From: Sphaerospermopsis aphanizomenoides BCCUSP55
Lineage (GTDB): Bacteria > Cyanobacteriota > Cyanobacteriia > Cyanobacteriales > Nostocaceae
Direction: 5' to 3'
Assembly (NCBI RefSeq): GCF_001586785.1
Contig: NZ_LUFH02000057.1
Coordinates: 1 to 39,022, forward strand
Length of the DNA: 39,022 nucleotides
Shown here: in pieces, positions 18,137 through 25,927 of the stretch
How positions within the stretch are numbered: the first letter of the stretch is position 1
Layout: each line of letters starts with the position of its first letter
Position numbers and translations under genes: made by a program
Notes under the pieces: model-generated
Seen by the model: the letters and a program-made list of their open reading frames with translations, nothing else
The model's database searches: none
Told to the model about the DNA's origin: nothing

Positions 18137-20125
18137 TTACCAAAAATACCCTGTTTTAATGGTGGTTTCTCTTTTCCCGGAGTCGTATTGAAGCAAATAT
18201 TCACGGGCGATCGCTTCGGTTTCTTGAAGGGTTTGATATTCTTTTTTACCGATTTCGGTATCAGTGGAAAGGAGAATTACTTGATGACTGGCTGAGGGAA
18301 AGTATCTTTCTACTAAGTTGTTACGGTGGGAGGAGTCGAGTCTTCCTAAAGGTGTGTCTATGGCCACTGGTAGACGTTTTCCTGATACTTTGGCTAAACC
18401 CCACAAAAAGGCGATCGCTAATAATTGTTTTTCTCCGGCGGAAAGTCGATGTTTGGGTACTGGTTTACCGTTAAAATCGTATAAGGATAAGCTGAAGGTT
18501 TTAGCATCAATAGCAATACGATGAACTAAATCTGATTTATGTAATAAATAAAGAAAACAATTTTTCACTTCTTCTTCTAATTTATTCAATTTCCGCAAAG
18601 TCAATTTTTCTCTAAATATCTTTAAAGTATTCTGTACTTGAGTTGCTGCATTAATTAAATGTTCGGTACTTTGGTATTTAAGATTTTCGCTGGTATAGTT
18701 AGTTAGCTCTTTTTTAGTTTGAGTGATTTCTGTTTATAATTCTCCCAGACTGCGAACTGTTAACTCATAATTAGTGGTAGCTTTATTCAATTCAGATTGT
18801 GCTTGTTCTCGTATTTTTTTTAATTTTGTATATTCTGCTGGTTCGGCGGCTGTTTGGATTTGTCTGTCTATGGTGATAATTTCTTCTTCATAATTATTCA
18901 ATTCTATTAATTGTTTTTGAACAGTATTTTGGGCAATTTGTAAACGATATATTAAATTGTCCAGTAAAGTTAAACTTTCTTCATCTGCATTTAACCAATT
19001 GGTTTGTGTAGATGAATTGGCAGCATATAAATTATCTATATCTTCAGCTAGGAAAGTTTGAATATTATTAATTTGAGTTAATTCTAGGTTTAATTGTTGT
19101 AACCACGTAATTAATCGTTGATCTCTGGAAATTAATACATCTTTAGCTAATTGAATTTGTTGGTTACGAAATTCTTTTTCACCTTGGGTTTGAATTTGAG
19201 ATAATAAATTAGGAATTAAAGCTAAAGGTAAAACATCTTCTGCTACTTCACACAAAGACTGACGGAGATTTTCTGTTATCTTTGTTTTCTCTTGTATTTG
19301 TGTGTCTAGTTGGCTGCGTTCAGCAGCAATTTTACCACCTTCTGATACAAATTTATTTAAAGCTTCGTCATGTTTAGTTTTTAAATTTTCTTTTTCAATT
19401 TCTAGATTAGTTAATTCTGTTTTTAATGTTTCCTGTTTTTGTAGTTGTTCACTCAGACGGTTTTCAAGTTCTTCTAATTTAGCCAAATCTTGATTGTCAG
19501 CACTTTCCTTTTTTTTGCGTTTGACTAATATTTCTAAATCTACCGCTAATTTATCAGCTAATTCTAAACCTAACAGTCCGTTAATTGCATCAATAACAAT
19601 GGGTGGGGGAGTTTCTTGTTCTGCAAGTTCCTTAACTTGTTCACCGTCAAATAAAAATAAATTAGAAATCCCTAAAGGCAGAATATTTTCTATATATTCA
19701 TCCCAGATATTAGCTAAAGATTCAATAGGCCAGGTTTCATCCTCACCTAAAATACCCAAAGAGTCTTTACCATCTTTAGGATTTTTTTCCCAAGTTCTGA
19801 CAACACGATATTTAATCAGTTTATCATCTTCAATGTGTTCAAAAAGTAATTCAATTCTGGTTTTATCAACAGGGGTAGCTTTGCTATTTACACATTGATT
19901 TAAAAAATCACTATAACTAAGAGTTCCTCTGGTAGAACATTGGGCGCGTTGTCCATATAAAGCCAGACGAATAGCATCCATTAATGTGGTTTTTCCGCCA
20001 CCATTCATACCACCTAAAAGAATAATAGGGCGGATGTTATCGTCATCAATTTTGGGGTTGAGGGTGATGATTTGTCTACCAGCGTAAGGACCAAAATTTT
20101 GCAGTACGAGTTCTAGGAATATCAT
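18137..20125 (-). pseudogene. dndD: dndD, interrupted by one in-frame stop codon
   Basis: DndD is the SMC-like ATPase of the phosphorothioation machinery. One continuous frame of 662 codons runs from ATG 20125 to 18137, but codon 464 is TAA (18734-18736). No indel is needed: the reading frame on both sides is the same. Before the stop are Walker A (GGMNGGGKT, residues 38-46), the FLFDGEQVKELAE block and the long coiled coil. After it come 44 codons of coiled coil (TEITQTKKELTNY...), then the ABC signature RLSAGEKQ (about 559-567) and Walker B LPVAIDTPLGRLD. Translation stopping at codon 464 would lose the ATPase composite site. The downstream part has no ATG; only a TTG at 18604 could restart it. 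It is either a recent nonsense mutation, a sequencing error or a readthrough case. It lies between the Uma2 gene and dndE. Confidence 0.88.
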
Positions 20126-20145
20126 TGTTATTTATTATTATAAAT

Positions 20146-20258
20146 CTCGTTTCCTGGCTGTGCCGGGTAACGCTGTACAAGAGGCTATGCCTCGGTTATA
20201 ATTGTATGAGGTAGAGCCTCACATTAGGCATTCCTAGCCGGAGTCTAGGAAGGAGAGA
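20146..20258. repeat. Dispersed hairpin-rich repeat between dndD and the Uma2 gene
   Basis: This gap contains several short inverted repeats: GAGGC-TAT-GCCTC, a related GAGGTAGAGCCTC, and TTCCTAG...CTAGGAA. The arrangement (gaggcNNNgcctc, 'gcattcctagccgg', 'agtctaggaa') resembles a short dispersed element frequent in Nostocales genomes. It interrupts the dnd operon and could attenuate transcription into dndD. Confidence 0.6.
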
Positions 20259-20272
20259 TGAGAAATTTATTT

Positions 20273-20893
20273 TTACCTTTTATCACCAATTCTAAAAATT
20301 TGATCGGCTGTTAAATTCAAGTTAGGAAATGCCGCAGAAATTAACACATCATTTCCTGTAAACTGACTAATTTGATACTCTCCTTCAACTAAATTATGTA
20401 TAGAAATTGTTGGTTGTTTAGGATTTCCTATATATCTTCTTCCACCCAAACCTAGATAGTCGGTGATCCAATATTCAGGAATACCTAATTTTTCATATTC
20501 TGCTAATTTGATTAAATAGTCATCTTGCCAATTTGTGCTAACTACTTCAATTACTAAATGGACGGTTTCACCTTGAGTAATTGTAGAACGCTTATTCCAT
20601 AAAGGTTCATTATTAATGGCATTCCAATCTAAAACAATGACATCGGGATTATAGCCAGATTTGGCGGAATCTACTGGTTTAATAATACATTGCCTGGGGA
20701 TAAAATAAGGTAGGTTATTTTGTTCAATTTGTACGCTTAATTTCTGTGCTAAAAATCCTGATACCTGTTCATGCGTTCCCGTTGGTTGCATTTCAACAAT
20801 TACCCCATCATGTAATTCAAACCGTCCATATCCATCTGGATACCAGTCAAGAAATTCCTCTAAGTCTATAATTTGTGGTAATGTTTGTAACAT
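20273..20893 (-). CDS. Uma2 family (PD-(D/E)XK-like) endonuclease within the dnd operon
   Basis: A 206-residue Uma2/DUF820 protein, a family that expanded strongly in cyanobacteria and is predicted to have a PD-(D/E)XK nuclease fold. Motifs: YELxDG-type start (GRFELHDGVIVEMQPTGTHE), the acidic residue in GYNPDVIVLDW, VHLVIEVVS, and KLAEYEKLGIPEYWITD. Its ATG follows the dndC stop by only three bases, so it is translated with dndC. Whether it takes part in phosphorothioation or restriction is unknown; many Uma2 genes are solitary. Downstream a hairpin-rich repeat separates it from dndD. Confidence 0.9.
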   Translation of the reverse strand: MLQTLPQIIDLEEFLDWYPDGYGRFELHDGVIVEMQPTGTHEQVSGFLAQKLSVQIEQNNLPYFIPRQCIIKPVDSAKSGYNPDVIVLDWNAINNEPLWNKRSTITQGETVHLVIEVVSTNWQDDYLIKLAEYEKLGIPEYWITDYLGLGGRRYIGNPKQPTISIHNLVEGEYQISQFTGNDVLISAAFPNLNLTADQIFRIGDKR

Positions 20894-20896
20894 AAT

Positions 20897-22516
20897 TCAC
20901 TCTTCCTTTTTCTTAAACTTCATACTCGCAAAAGTCGCTGGGTTACTGGACTCTTTACTCTCTTCCTTATCTACAACTTCTCCTATATTTAATTGTTTGA
21001 ATTTTTTCCGAATTGTCGCTACATCACCCTCACTCGCTGCTTGTCGCAAATCTCTTTTCAAATGGGCGTTTCTAATGGCTTCTTCTTGAGAACGGGAACT
21101 TGTATCAAAACATTTTTCTAGGCTTTCAAAGATTCCCACGCGGCGCGTTTTTTTCTTAAATTGGCGTTCTGTATCTAACAGTTTCGCCATTAGTTCTAAT
21201 TGCATTGCGTCACCGTCACAAATTTCTTCTAATACTTCCCATTCATCGCTACCAAGTAAGCTATAATCTGCACCAGGACGAGGATCTTTAAATACTTCTC
21301 CTGTGACTTCTTGATAGATGCGGGGTAGGCTATCATCAAATTCGTGTTTTTCTTCTAGCCATATCCGGCGAATTTCGCTAAGTTCTTCCATAGAAATTAG
21401 GGTAATATCGCGCATATTCTCTGGGGCAGTTTGCCGCATTTGAGTTTGTGCGGTTAATAGTTTTCTTAACCAATACTCACGCCAATATTTTGTATATGGT
21501 CCGGGTACTGGTTCAACAGATATTTTACCGTTTTTATTCCGTTCAAATAATTGAACTTCTCCCCATATTCTCCGAAAATCCCTTTTTTCTCTATCATTTT
21601 CAATATCTAATTCTCTACGAAAATCAACTATTGGTTGCATCCATTCTTTTTCTTCATCATTTTGAATCATTGCATTTAAAGATTTGTCACTGCTAACTAA
21701 TGTGCAAACCCAACACCCAAAACGAGAGTTACCACAACTAGGAGTGGATGTATCAACAACTAAAGGACATTCATTATCCGCTGTTGATTCTCTATACATA
21801 TTAAATAAATCTTTATTGCTATATCCCCAAGGATTTTTCCATTGCATTAAATATAGCCAAACTTCATCATTACGCCAATCTTCAATAGGTGTATACAATA
21901 AAGAATTAATGAGACTAGGATGAGGACATAGCCTATCTCTTACTCTTCCTTCTTCTCGCTTTGTCATAATTAAAGCGCGATTAGTGCTTTCTGTTTTGCG
22001 CGTTCCTAATATAACAATTGTTTCACCACTAGCTCTAACCACATCACGAATAAAACGGTTAGATGGGTCAATTTTTAGCCTTCCTGTACACCAGCGAAAT
22101 GTATGACGAGGAGCTGGATAGCCTTTACCTAGTAACCCTGCCCAGTATGTTTGTTTGGTTTCTGGTTGAAGTAAATGTGGTGTCATTGGCATAATTTGTT
22201 CTTGAGCAGCAATTTCCATTTGTTTTAATGAATTACGTACCCAAGCAGAAACATAGGGATTTTCGACACCTGTATCAGTTGTAATGACATGAATAGTTTT
22301 AGTTCTTTTTTCTGGTGGTAGTCCAGAAATTGCATTCCAAATAAGTTGTAAAATTGCTGTACTGTCTTTTCCACCGGAATAACCTACAACCCAAGGTATC
22401 GCATCTAAACAATATAATTCTTGAATTTCTGTGGTGAGAACTTGGATATAGTCTACTAATTCTGCTACAGTACGATTTTGCTGAGTTTTACTGTCTGGTT
22501 GTTGTGTTGTAGTCAT
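20897..22516 (-). CDS. dndC: DNA sulfurtransferase DndC (phosphorothioation)
   Basis: DndC is a PAPS-reductase-like ATP pyrophosphatase that carries a 4Fe-4S cluster and activates sulfur for insertion into the DNA backbone. The 539-residue product has the PP-loop SGGKDS (47-52), RWCTGRLKIDP with C143, and the cysteine block C250...C261, C268 and C271 (CGNSRFGCWVCT), candidate cluster ligands. The C-terminal region (about 430-539) is charged and ends in KFKKKEE. It is the first gene of the minus-strand dnd run and diverges from dndB. No cysteine desulfurase dndA is nearby, so a housekeeping IscS/SufS would be needed. Confidence 0.96.
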   Translation of the reverse strand: MTTTQQPDSKTQQNRTVAELVDYIQVLTTEIQELYCLDAIPWVVGYSGGKDSTAILQLIWNAISGLPPEKRTKTIHVITTDTGVENPYVSAWVRNSLKQMEIAAQEQIMPMTPHLLQPETKQTYWAGLLGKGYPAPRHTFRWCTGRLKIDPSNRFIRDVVRASGETIVILGTRKTESTNRALIMTKREEGRVRDRLCPHPSLINSLLYTPIEDWRNDEVWLYLMQWKNPWGYSNKDLFNMYRESTADNECPLVVDTSTPSCGNSRFGCWVCTLVSSDKSLNAMIQNDEEKEWMQPIVDFRRELDIENDREKRDFRRIWGEVQLFERNKNGKISVEPVPGPYTKYWREYWLRKLLTAQTQMRQTAPENMRDITLISMEELSEIRRIWLEEKHEFDDSLPRIYQEVTGEVFKDPRPGADYSLLGSDEWEVLEEICDGDAMQLELMAKLLDTERQFKKKTRRVGIFESLEKCFDTSSRSQEEAIRNAHLKRDLRQAASEGDVATIRKKFKQLNIGEVVDKEESKESSNPATFASMKFKKKEE

Positions 22517-22706
22517 AACTATCTACCGATAAATATCTAAATGTACTGTGAGGTTGCATATTGAAATAGATATAAGCCAAAGAAAATCATTATACTAAGA
22601 TAGTTTACATTCATTTCCCAAAATATTTTTTAAAAACTATACTCTTAGTATCCAATCTTTTGTAAAAATAAGCAATTCAATCTAGACATTGTTTTTAAAA
22701 ATTTAT
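22517..22706. promoter_or_regulatory. Divergent dndC/dndB promoter region with candidate operator
   Basis: The 190-bp gap between the divergent start codons is very A/T rich. It contains an inverted pair: ATACTAAGATAGTTT at 22592-22606 and AAACTATACTCTTAGTAT at 22634-22651, which is the reverse complement apart from a three-base insertion. Such a pair is a good candidate operator. DndB of other bacteria is reported to repress the dnd operon, so autoregulation here is a reasonable inference. Confidence 0.5.
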
Positions 22707-24302
22707 ATGATTGACAGCCAATCTGAACAAAGCCGTAACATTTCTCAACAGTATCCAGAGAATCAGAATCAACAGGTGTTATCTGTATTACTAGATGAGT
22801 TACTCAGTAAAAACAACCAAATTCTTGTTCAGCAAACCCAAATGGGTGGTGTTGAAGCATACATAGGTGCAGTTACATTGGAATGGTTCGCAAACCGAGT
22901 TAAGTTTGCTTCTGCTTTACCTTTGTTGCAAAAAAAGTATAATCCAGAGACGGAGAATATTGAAATTGATGCGGATAGTATTGATGAAGTTCAACAACGA
23001 CCTTTAGACTGGTCGCGTCAAGCACCGCTAGTACAGTATTTAGCAGCACGAAAAAACCATAAGTTTCCCCCGGTATTGGTTGTAATTAATCAACCGTGGG
23101 TTGATGATCCGAAAGCGGATGAATGGGATAGTGAAGGACGGGCTAAAAAAGCTACTACTGGTTTTACACCTTTAGATCAAAATGGTACGGTTGGTTTGCT
23201 AAATGTTGCTGAAGAAAATGTCAGTATTTATGCATTAGATGGTCAACATAGATTAATGGGAGTGCAGGGTTTATTAGAGTTAATTAAAACGGGTAAATTG
23301 AGACGTTATAAAAAAGATAAAATTGCTAACGATAGTTTTATTACTTTATCAGATTTGATAGAACATTATCAAGTCAATGCAGATTATTTAGAAAATAAAA
23401 TACCACAAGAAAAAATTGGTATTGAGTTTATTTGTGCGGTTAATGCTGGTGAAACTTACACAGAAGCAAAACGACGGGTAAGGTCTATTTTTGTTCATGT
23501 AAATTTAATGGCTGCACCTTTAACAAAGGGTCAGTTAACACAATTAAATGAAGATGATGGTTTTGCTATTGCAGCGCGAAAAATTGCGGTAACACATCCA
23601 CTTTTGGCAGATAAAGATAACCGCAAACCTCGTATAAATTGGAATAGTGCAACAGTAGCAACTAATTCGACTGTGTTAACGACATTGCAAGCTTTACAGG
23701 ATATGTCTGAACGCTATTTGGGGCAGAAATTCCCCCACTGGAAACCTTTGGAAAAAGGTTTAATTCCGATGCGTCCAGAAGATGAGGAATTGCAGGAAGG
23801 CATTAATGATTTTACCGAGTTATTTGATTATTTAGCGAGTCTTCCTAGTTATAAGATTTTAGAACACGAAGATACACCAGTTCTGCGGCGTTTTAGTTTT
23901 GAAAAAGATGGTAGTGAAGGAAATATGTTATTTCGTCCTGTTTCTCAAGTTGCTTTAGCGCAAGCTTTGGGAATTTTGGTGTTTAAAAAAGGTTTTTCTT
24001 TAGAAGCTATTTTTAAGAAGTTGCGAAAATTTGATCGTCAAGGTGGTTTTAGTGGGATGGAATATCCCCAGTCTTTATGGTATGGGGTTTTATATGATCC
24101 TAATAAAAAGCGTGTCCAGGTTGCAGGAAAAGATTTAGCAGTGAAGTTATTAATTTACATTGTCGGGGGAATGAAGGATCAAATGGAAGTTGTACAGCTG
24201 CGTAAGGCTTTAGCTGATGCGAGAACTATAGAAGATAAAACTATTGGTTTTGATGGGAAGTTGGTTGAACCCCAGGATGTAGGTTTACCCACAGTTTTAT
24301 AG
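22707..24302 (+). CDS. dndB: DNA sulfur modification protein DndB (DGQHR domain)
   Basis: A 531-residue DndB. The DGQHR signature is at residues 178-182 (YALDGQHRLMG), with VFVHVNLMAAPLTKGQ-like sequence (FVHVNLMAAPLTKGQLTQLNEDDG) further on, as in the family. DndB is not needed for phosphorothioation itself; it regulates the operon and affects modification pattern. ATG 22707 is chosen over a TTG at 22689. It diverges from dndC; its stop codon directly abuts the stop codon of the convergent HNH gene, with no base between them. Confidence 0.93.
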   Translation: MIDSQSEQSRNISQQYPENQNQQVLSVLLDELLSKNNQILVQQTQMGGVEAYIGAVTLEWFANRVKFASALPLLQKKYNPETENIEIDADSIDEVQQRPLDWSRQAPLVQYLAARKNHKFPPVLVVINQPWVDDPKADEWDSEGRAKKATTGFTPLDQNGTVGLLNVAEENVSIYALDGQHRLMGVQGLLELIKTGKLRRYKKDKIANDSFITLSDLIEHYQVNADYLENKIPQEKIGIEFICAVNAGETYTEAKRRVRSIFVHVNLMAAPLTKGQLTQLNEDDGFAIAARKIAVTHPLLADKDNRKPRINWNSATVATNSTVLTTLQALQDMSERYLGQKFPHWKPLEKGLIPMRPEDEELQEGINDFTELFDYLASLPSYKILEHEDTPVLRRFSFEKDGSEGNMLFRPVSQVALAQALGILVFKKGFSLEAIFKKLRKFDRQGGFSGMEYPQSLWYGVLYDPNKKRVQVAGKDLAVKLLIYIVGGMKDQMEVVQLRKALADARTIEDKTIGFDGKLVEPQDVGLPTVL

Positions 24303-25226
24303 TTATGTCTGAAAGATGTTGTAACGATGCCATTGTAAAGCTTCAATATCTGGAAAGTATTTCTCAATTCTAGGAAGTATGAGTTTTTCACCATGAAAAT
24401 CTTTTATTGGTTTAGCATGGGGAGATACTTCTTCCAGTTCTTTACTAACTATAATTTTGTATTTCTCATCAACAGCAAACCAACCTCTATCAAATGCCCA
24501 ATGATGATTTTTACATAGGGCTATTCCGTTATGTATTCTACTGTCATAAAATTGTGCAAATGGTTTAATATGTGCGCCATCTACTATATTTTGATTGATA
24601 CTTTTGTTAACTATTAAACCACAAAAAGCACATTGACATTCATATACAGAGACCACTGCTTTTCTAAAAAAAGCATTTCTAATTATTGTCTTTTTTAAAC
24701 TATACTTAGGTTTATTTCCAATATACTCAGGTGATATTTTTTCATTTTCAAAATTTTGATTAATTTGTAAAATGCTTTCTATTTGATTATTTATATCAGG
24801 AAAAAACGCCGCTATAAGCGCATCTAGTAATTCTTTTCGACATAATTCATCTTGCAACAATTCAAATAATTCAATATCTAAATAGGCACAGTAAACTGCT
24901 TGTTTTAATCTATTAGTTGTTTTTGGTTGTAAGCCATTAAAATCTGGTTTAAATTCTAAGTGCCAAAAACCTTCACTTTGTAAATGGAAGAAAGGATAAT
25001 GTAACCCTCCAGTATAAGAATGTGAACCTATTATTTGCCAATATTTTTCAAATGTTTCAATCAATTCATCTGATACTCTAATTTCATTATTATCAATAAT
25101 ATCTCTACTAATTAAATCTATAACAGATAGAATTAATATAGGTTTATGTAGAGCAGTACCTCGTTTTTTGCTGCTACTTACATTCAGATCAGATAATTTT
25201 TGACAGTATAATGTTAGAGTATCCAT
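24303..25226 (-). CDS. HNH endonuclease with N-terminal sulfur-binding-like domain
   Basis: A 307-residue predicted restriction endonuclease. The C-terminal half has an HNH site: C199 and C202 (CAFC), GAHIKPF with H219, then RIHNGIALCKNHHWAFDRGWF with N233, C238, H241 and H242. The N-terminal part (ALHKPILILSVIDLI, then YPFFHLQSEGFWHLE at about 77-91) follows the pattern of the sulfur-binding domain of ScoMcrA-type phosphorothioate-dependent nucleases. This second assignment is by eye and less sure. It lies 14 bases after the Dnd-associated protein 4 gene, on the same strand, and abuts dndB tail to tail. It is the only obvious nuclease of the island apart from Uma2, and may be the restriction arm. 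Confidence 0.82.
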   Translation of the reverse strand: MDTLTLYCQKLSDLNVSSSKKRGTALHKPILILSVIDLISRDIIDNNEIRVSDELIETFEKYWQIIGSHSYTGGLHYPFFHLQSEGFWHLEFKPDFNGLQPKTTNRLKQAVYCAYLDIELFELLQDELCRKELLDALIAAFFPDINNQIESILQINQNFENEKISPEYIGNKPKYSLKKTIIRNAFFRKAVVSVYECQCAFCGLIVNKSINQNIVDGAHIKPFAQFYDSRIHNGIALCKNHHWAFDRGWFAVDEKYKIIVSKELEEVSPHAKPIKDFHGEKLILPRIEKYFPDIEALQWHRYNIFQT

Positions 25227-25240
25227 ATTTCAGCAAATTT

Positions 25241-25714
25241 TTAATTTAGAAATTTTCTTAAATCAAATTCTCCAAGTTCTTCATTGTTAGTCTCTTTATT
25301 AGAGATCAAAAATAACAAAATTGTGTCTGTATAATCAATTGAACCTCTAAGTTCACCTTGCAGAATTTCTAAACCACCATTAGCATATTCTTCAAAAATC
25401 TCATTGCGGTGTTTTTCAGATTCTTCCTCATTAGGGGATAAAATTTGAATATCTTGAGTTTCGATGGTTGAAATTAATTTAATTAAAACATCATATCCCA
25501 TTGATATAAATGTTTCCAACCTAATTGGTACAGGTTCACGTTTAGAAACTTCCTCAAAAGGAACACGCTTCTTATACTTTACCCCCAAAGCAGCAGCAAA
25601 AACAATCACATCAGCGAAAGTTTGAAAAGGACCATTTCCACCATCAGCAGAAATTAAAGCCTTAACCAAATCAGCCTTATCCTTAGCAACCCTGATTCTA
25701 CCAGATTCAGCCAT
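25241..25714 (-). CDS. Dnd system-associated protein 4
   Basis: A 157-residue protein that matches my memory of the family named Dnd system-associated protein 4: RIRVAKDKADLVKALIS, NGPFQTFADVIVFAAALGVKY, KRVPFEEVSKREPVPIRLE, and FEEYANGGLEILQGELRG near the C-terminus, ending FDLRKFL. Biochemical role unknown. The frame extends 18 codons to 25768, but ATG 25714 (MAESGRIRV) fits the family start. It is followed by the HNH gene after 14 bases, indicating an operon. Confidence 0.8.
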   Translation of the reverse strand: MAESGRIRVAKDKADLVKALISADGGNGPFQTFADVIVFAAALGVKYKKRVPFEEVSKREPVPIRLETFISMGYDVLIKLISTIETQDIQILSPNEEESEKHRNEIFEEYANGGLEILQGELRGSIDYTDTILLFLISNKETNNEELGEFDLRKFLN

Positions 25715-25789
25715 AAAAAGAATATATATAATATTGATAGAAAATATTGTATCTGAAAACAAAGTCAAGCTTAACTTTTTTGATCATTT

Positions 25790-25922
25790 ATTTCTTGATT
25801 TTCTCCCTTCCCTTCTGTTATTCTCTTTGCGACTCTGCGTGAGATAAAACATTAACCGCAGATGAACACAGATAAACACAGATGATATTTCTTTTCTTCC
25901 TCTGTGTTTCTGTGGTTAGTTC
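25790..25922. repeat. Dispersed repeat in the gap between Dnd-associated protein 4 and the SMC ATPase gene
   Basis: Contains 'actctgcgtgagataaaac', tandem 'aacacagataaacacagatg' and the inverted 'cctctgtgtttctgtggtta'. These are widespread non-coding repeat sequences in cyanobacterial genomes. No gene is seen in the 213-bp gap. Confidence 0.55.
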
Positions 25923-25927
25923 ATCTT

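Noticed and set aside
18137-18604. Separate C-terminal DndD gene starting at TTG 18604
   Set aside because: It is in the same frame as the upstream part with only one TAA between; no ATG and no good ribosome-binding site is present, so one interrupted gene is the simpler reading.
19494-19898. Plus-strand open frame of 134 codons, rich in serine
   Set aside because: It is the antisense of the dndD coiled coil; low-complexity composition is expected there.
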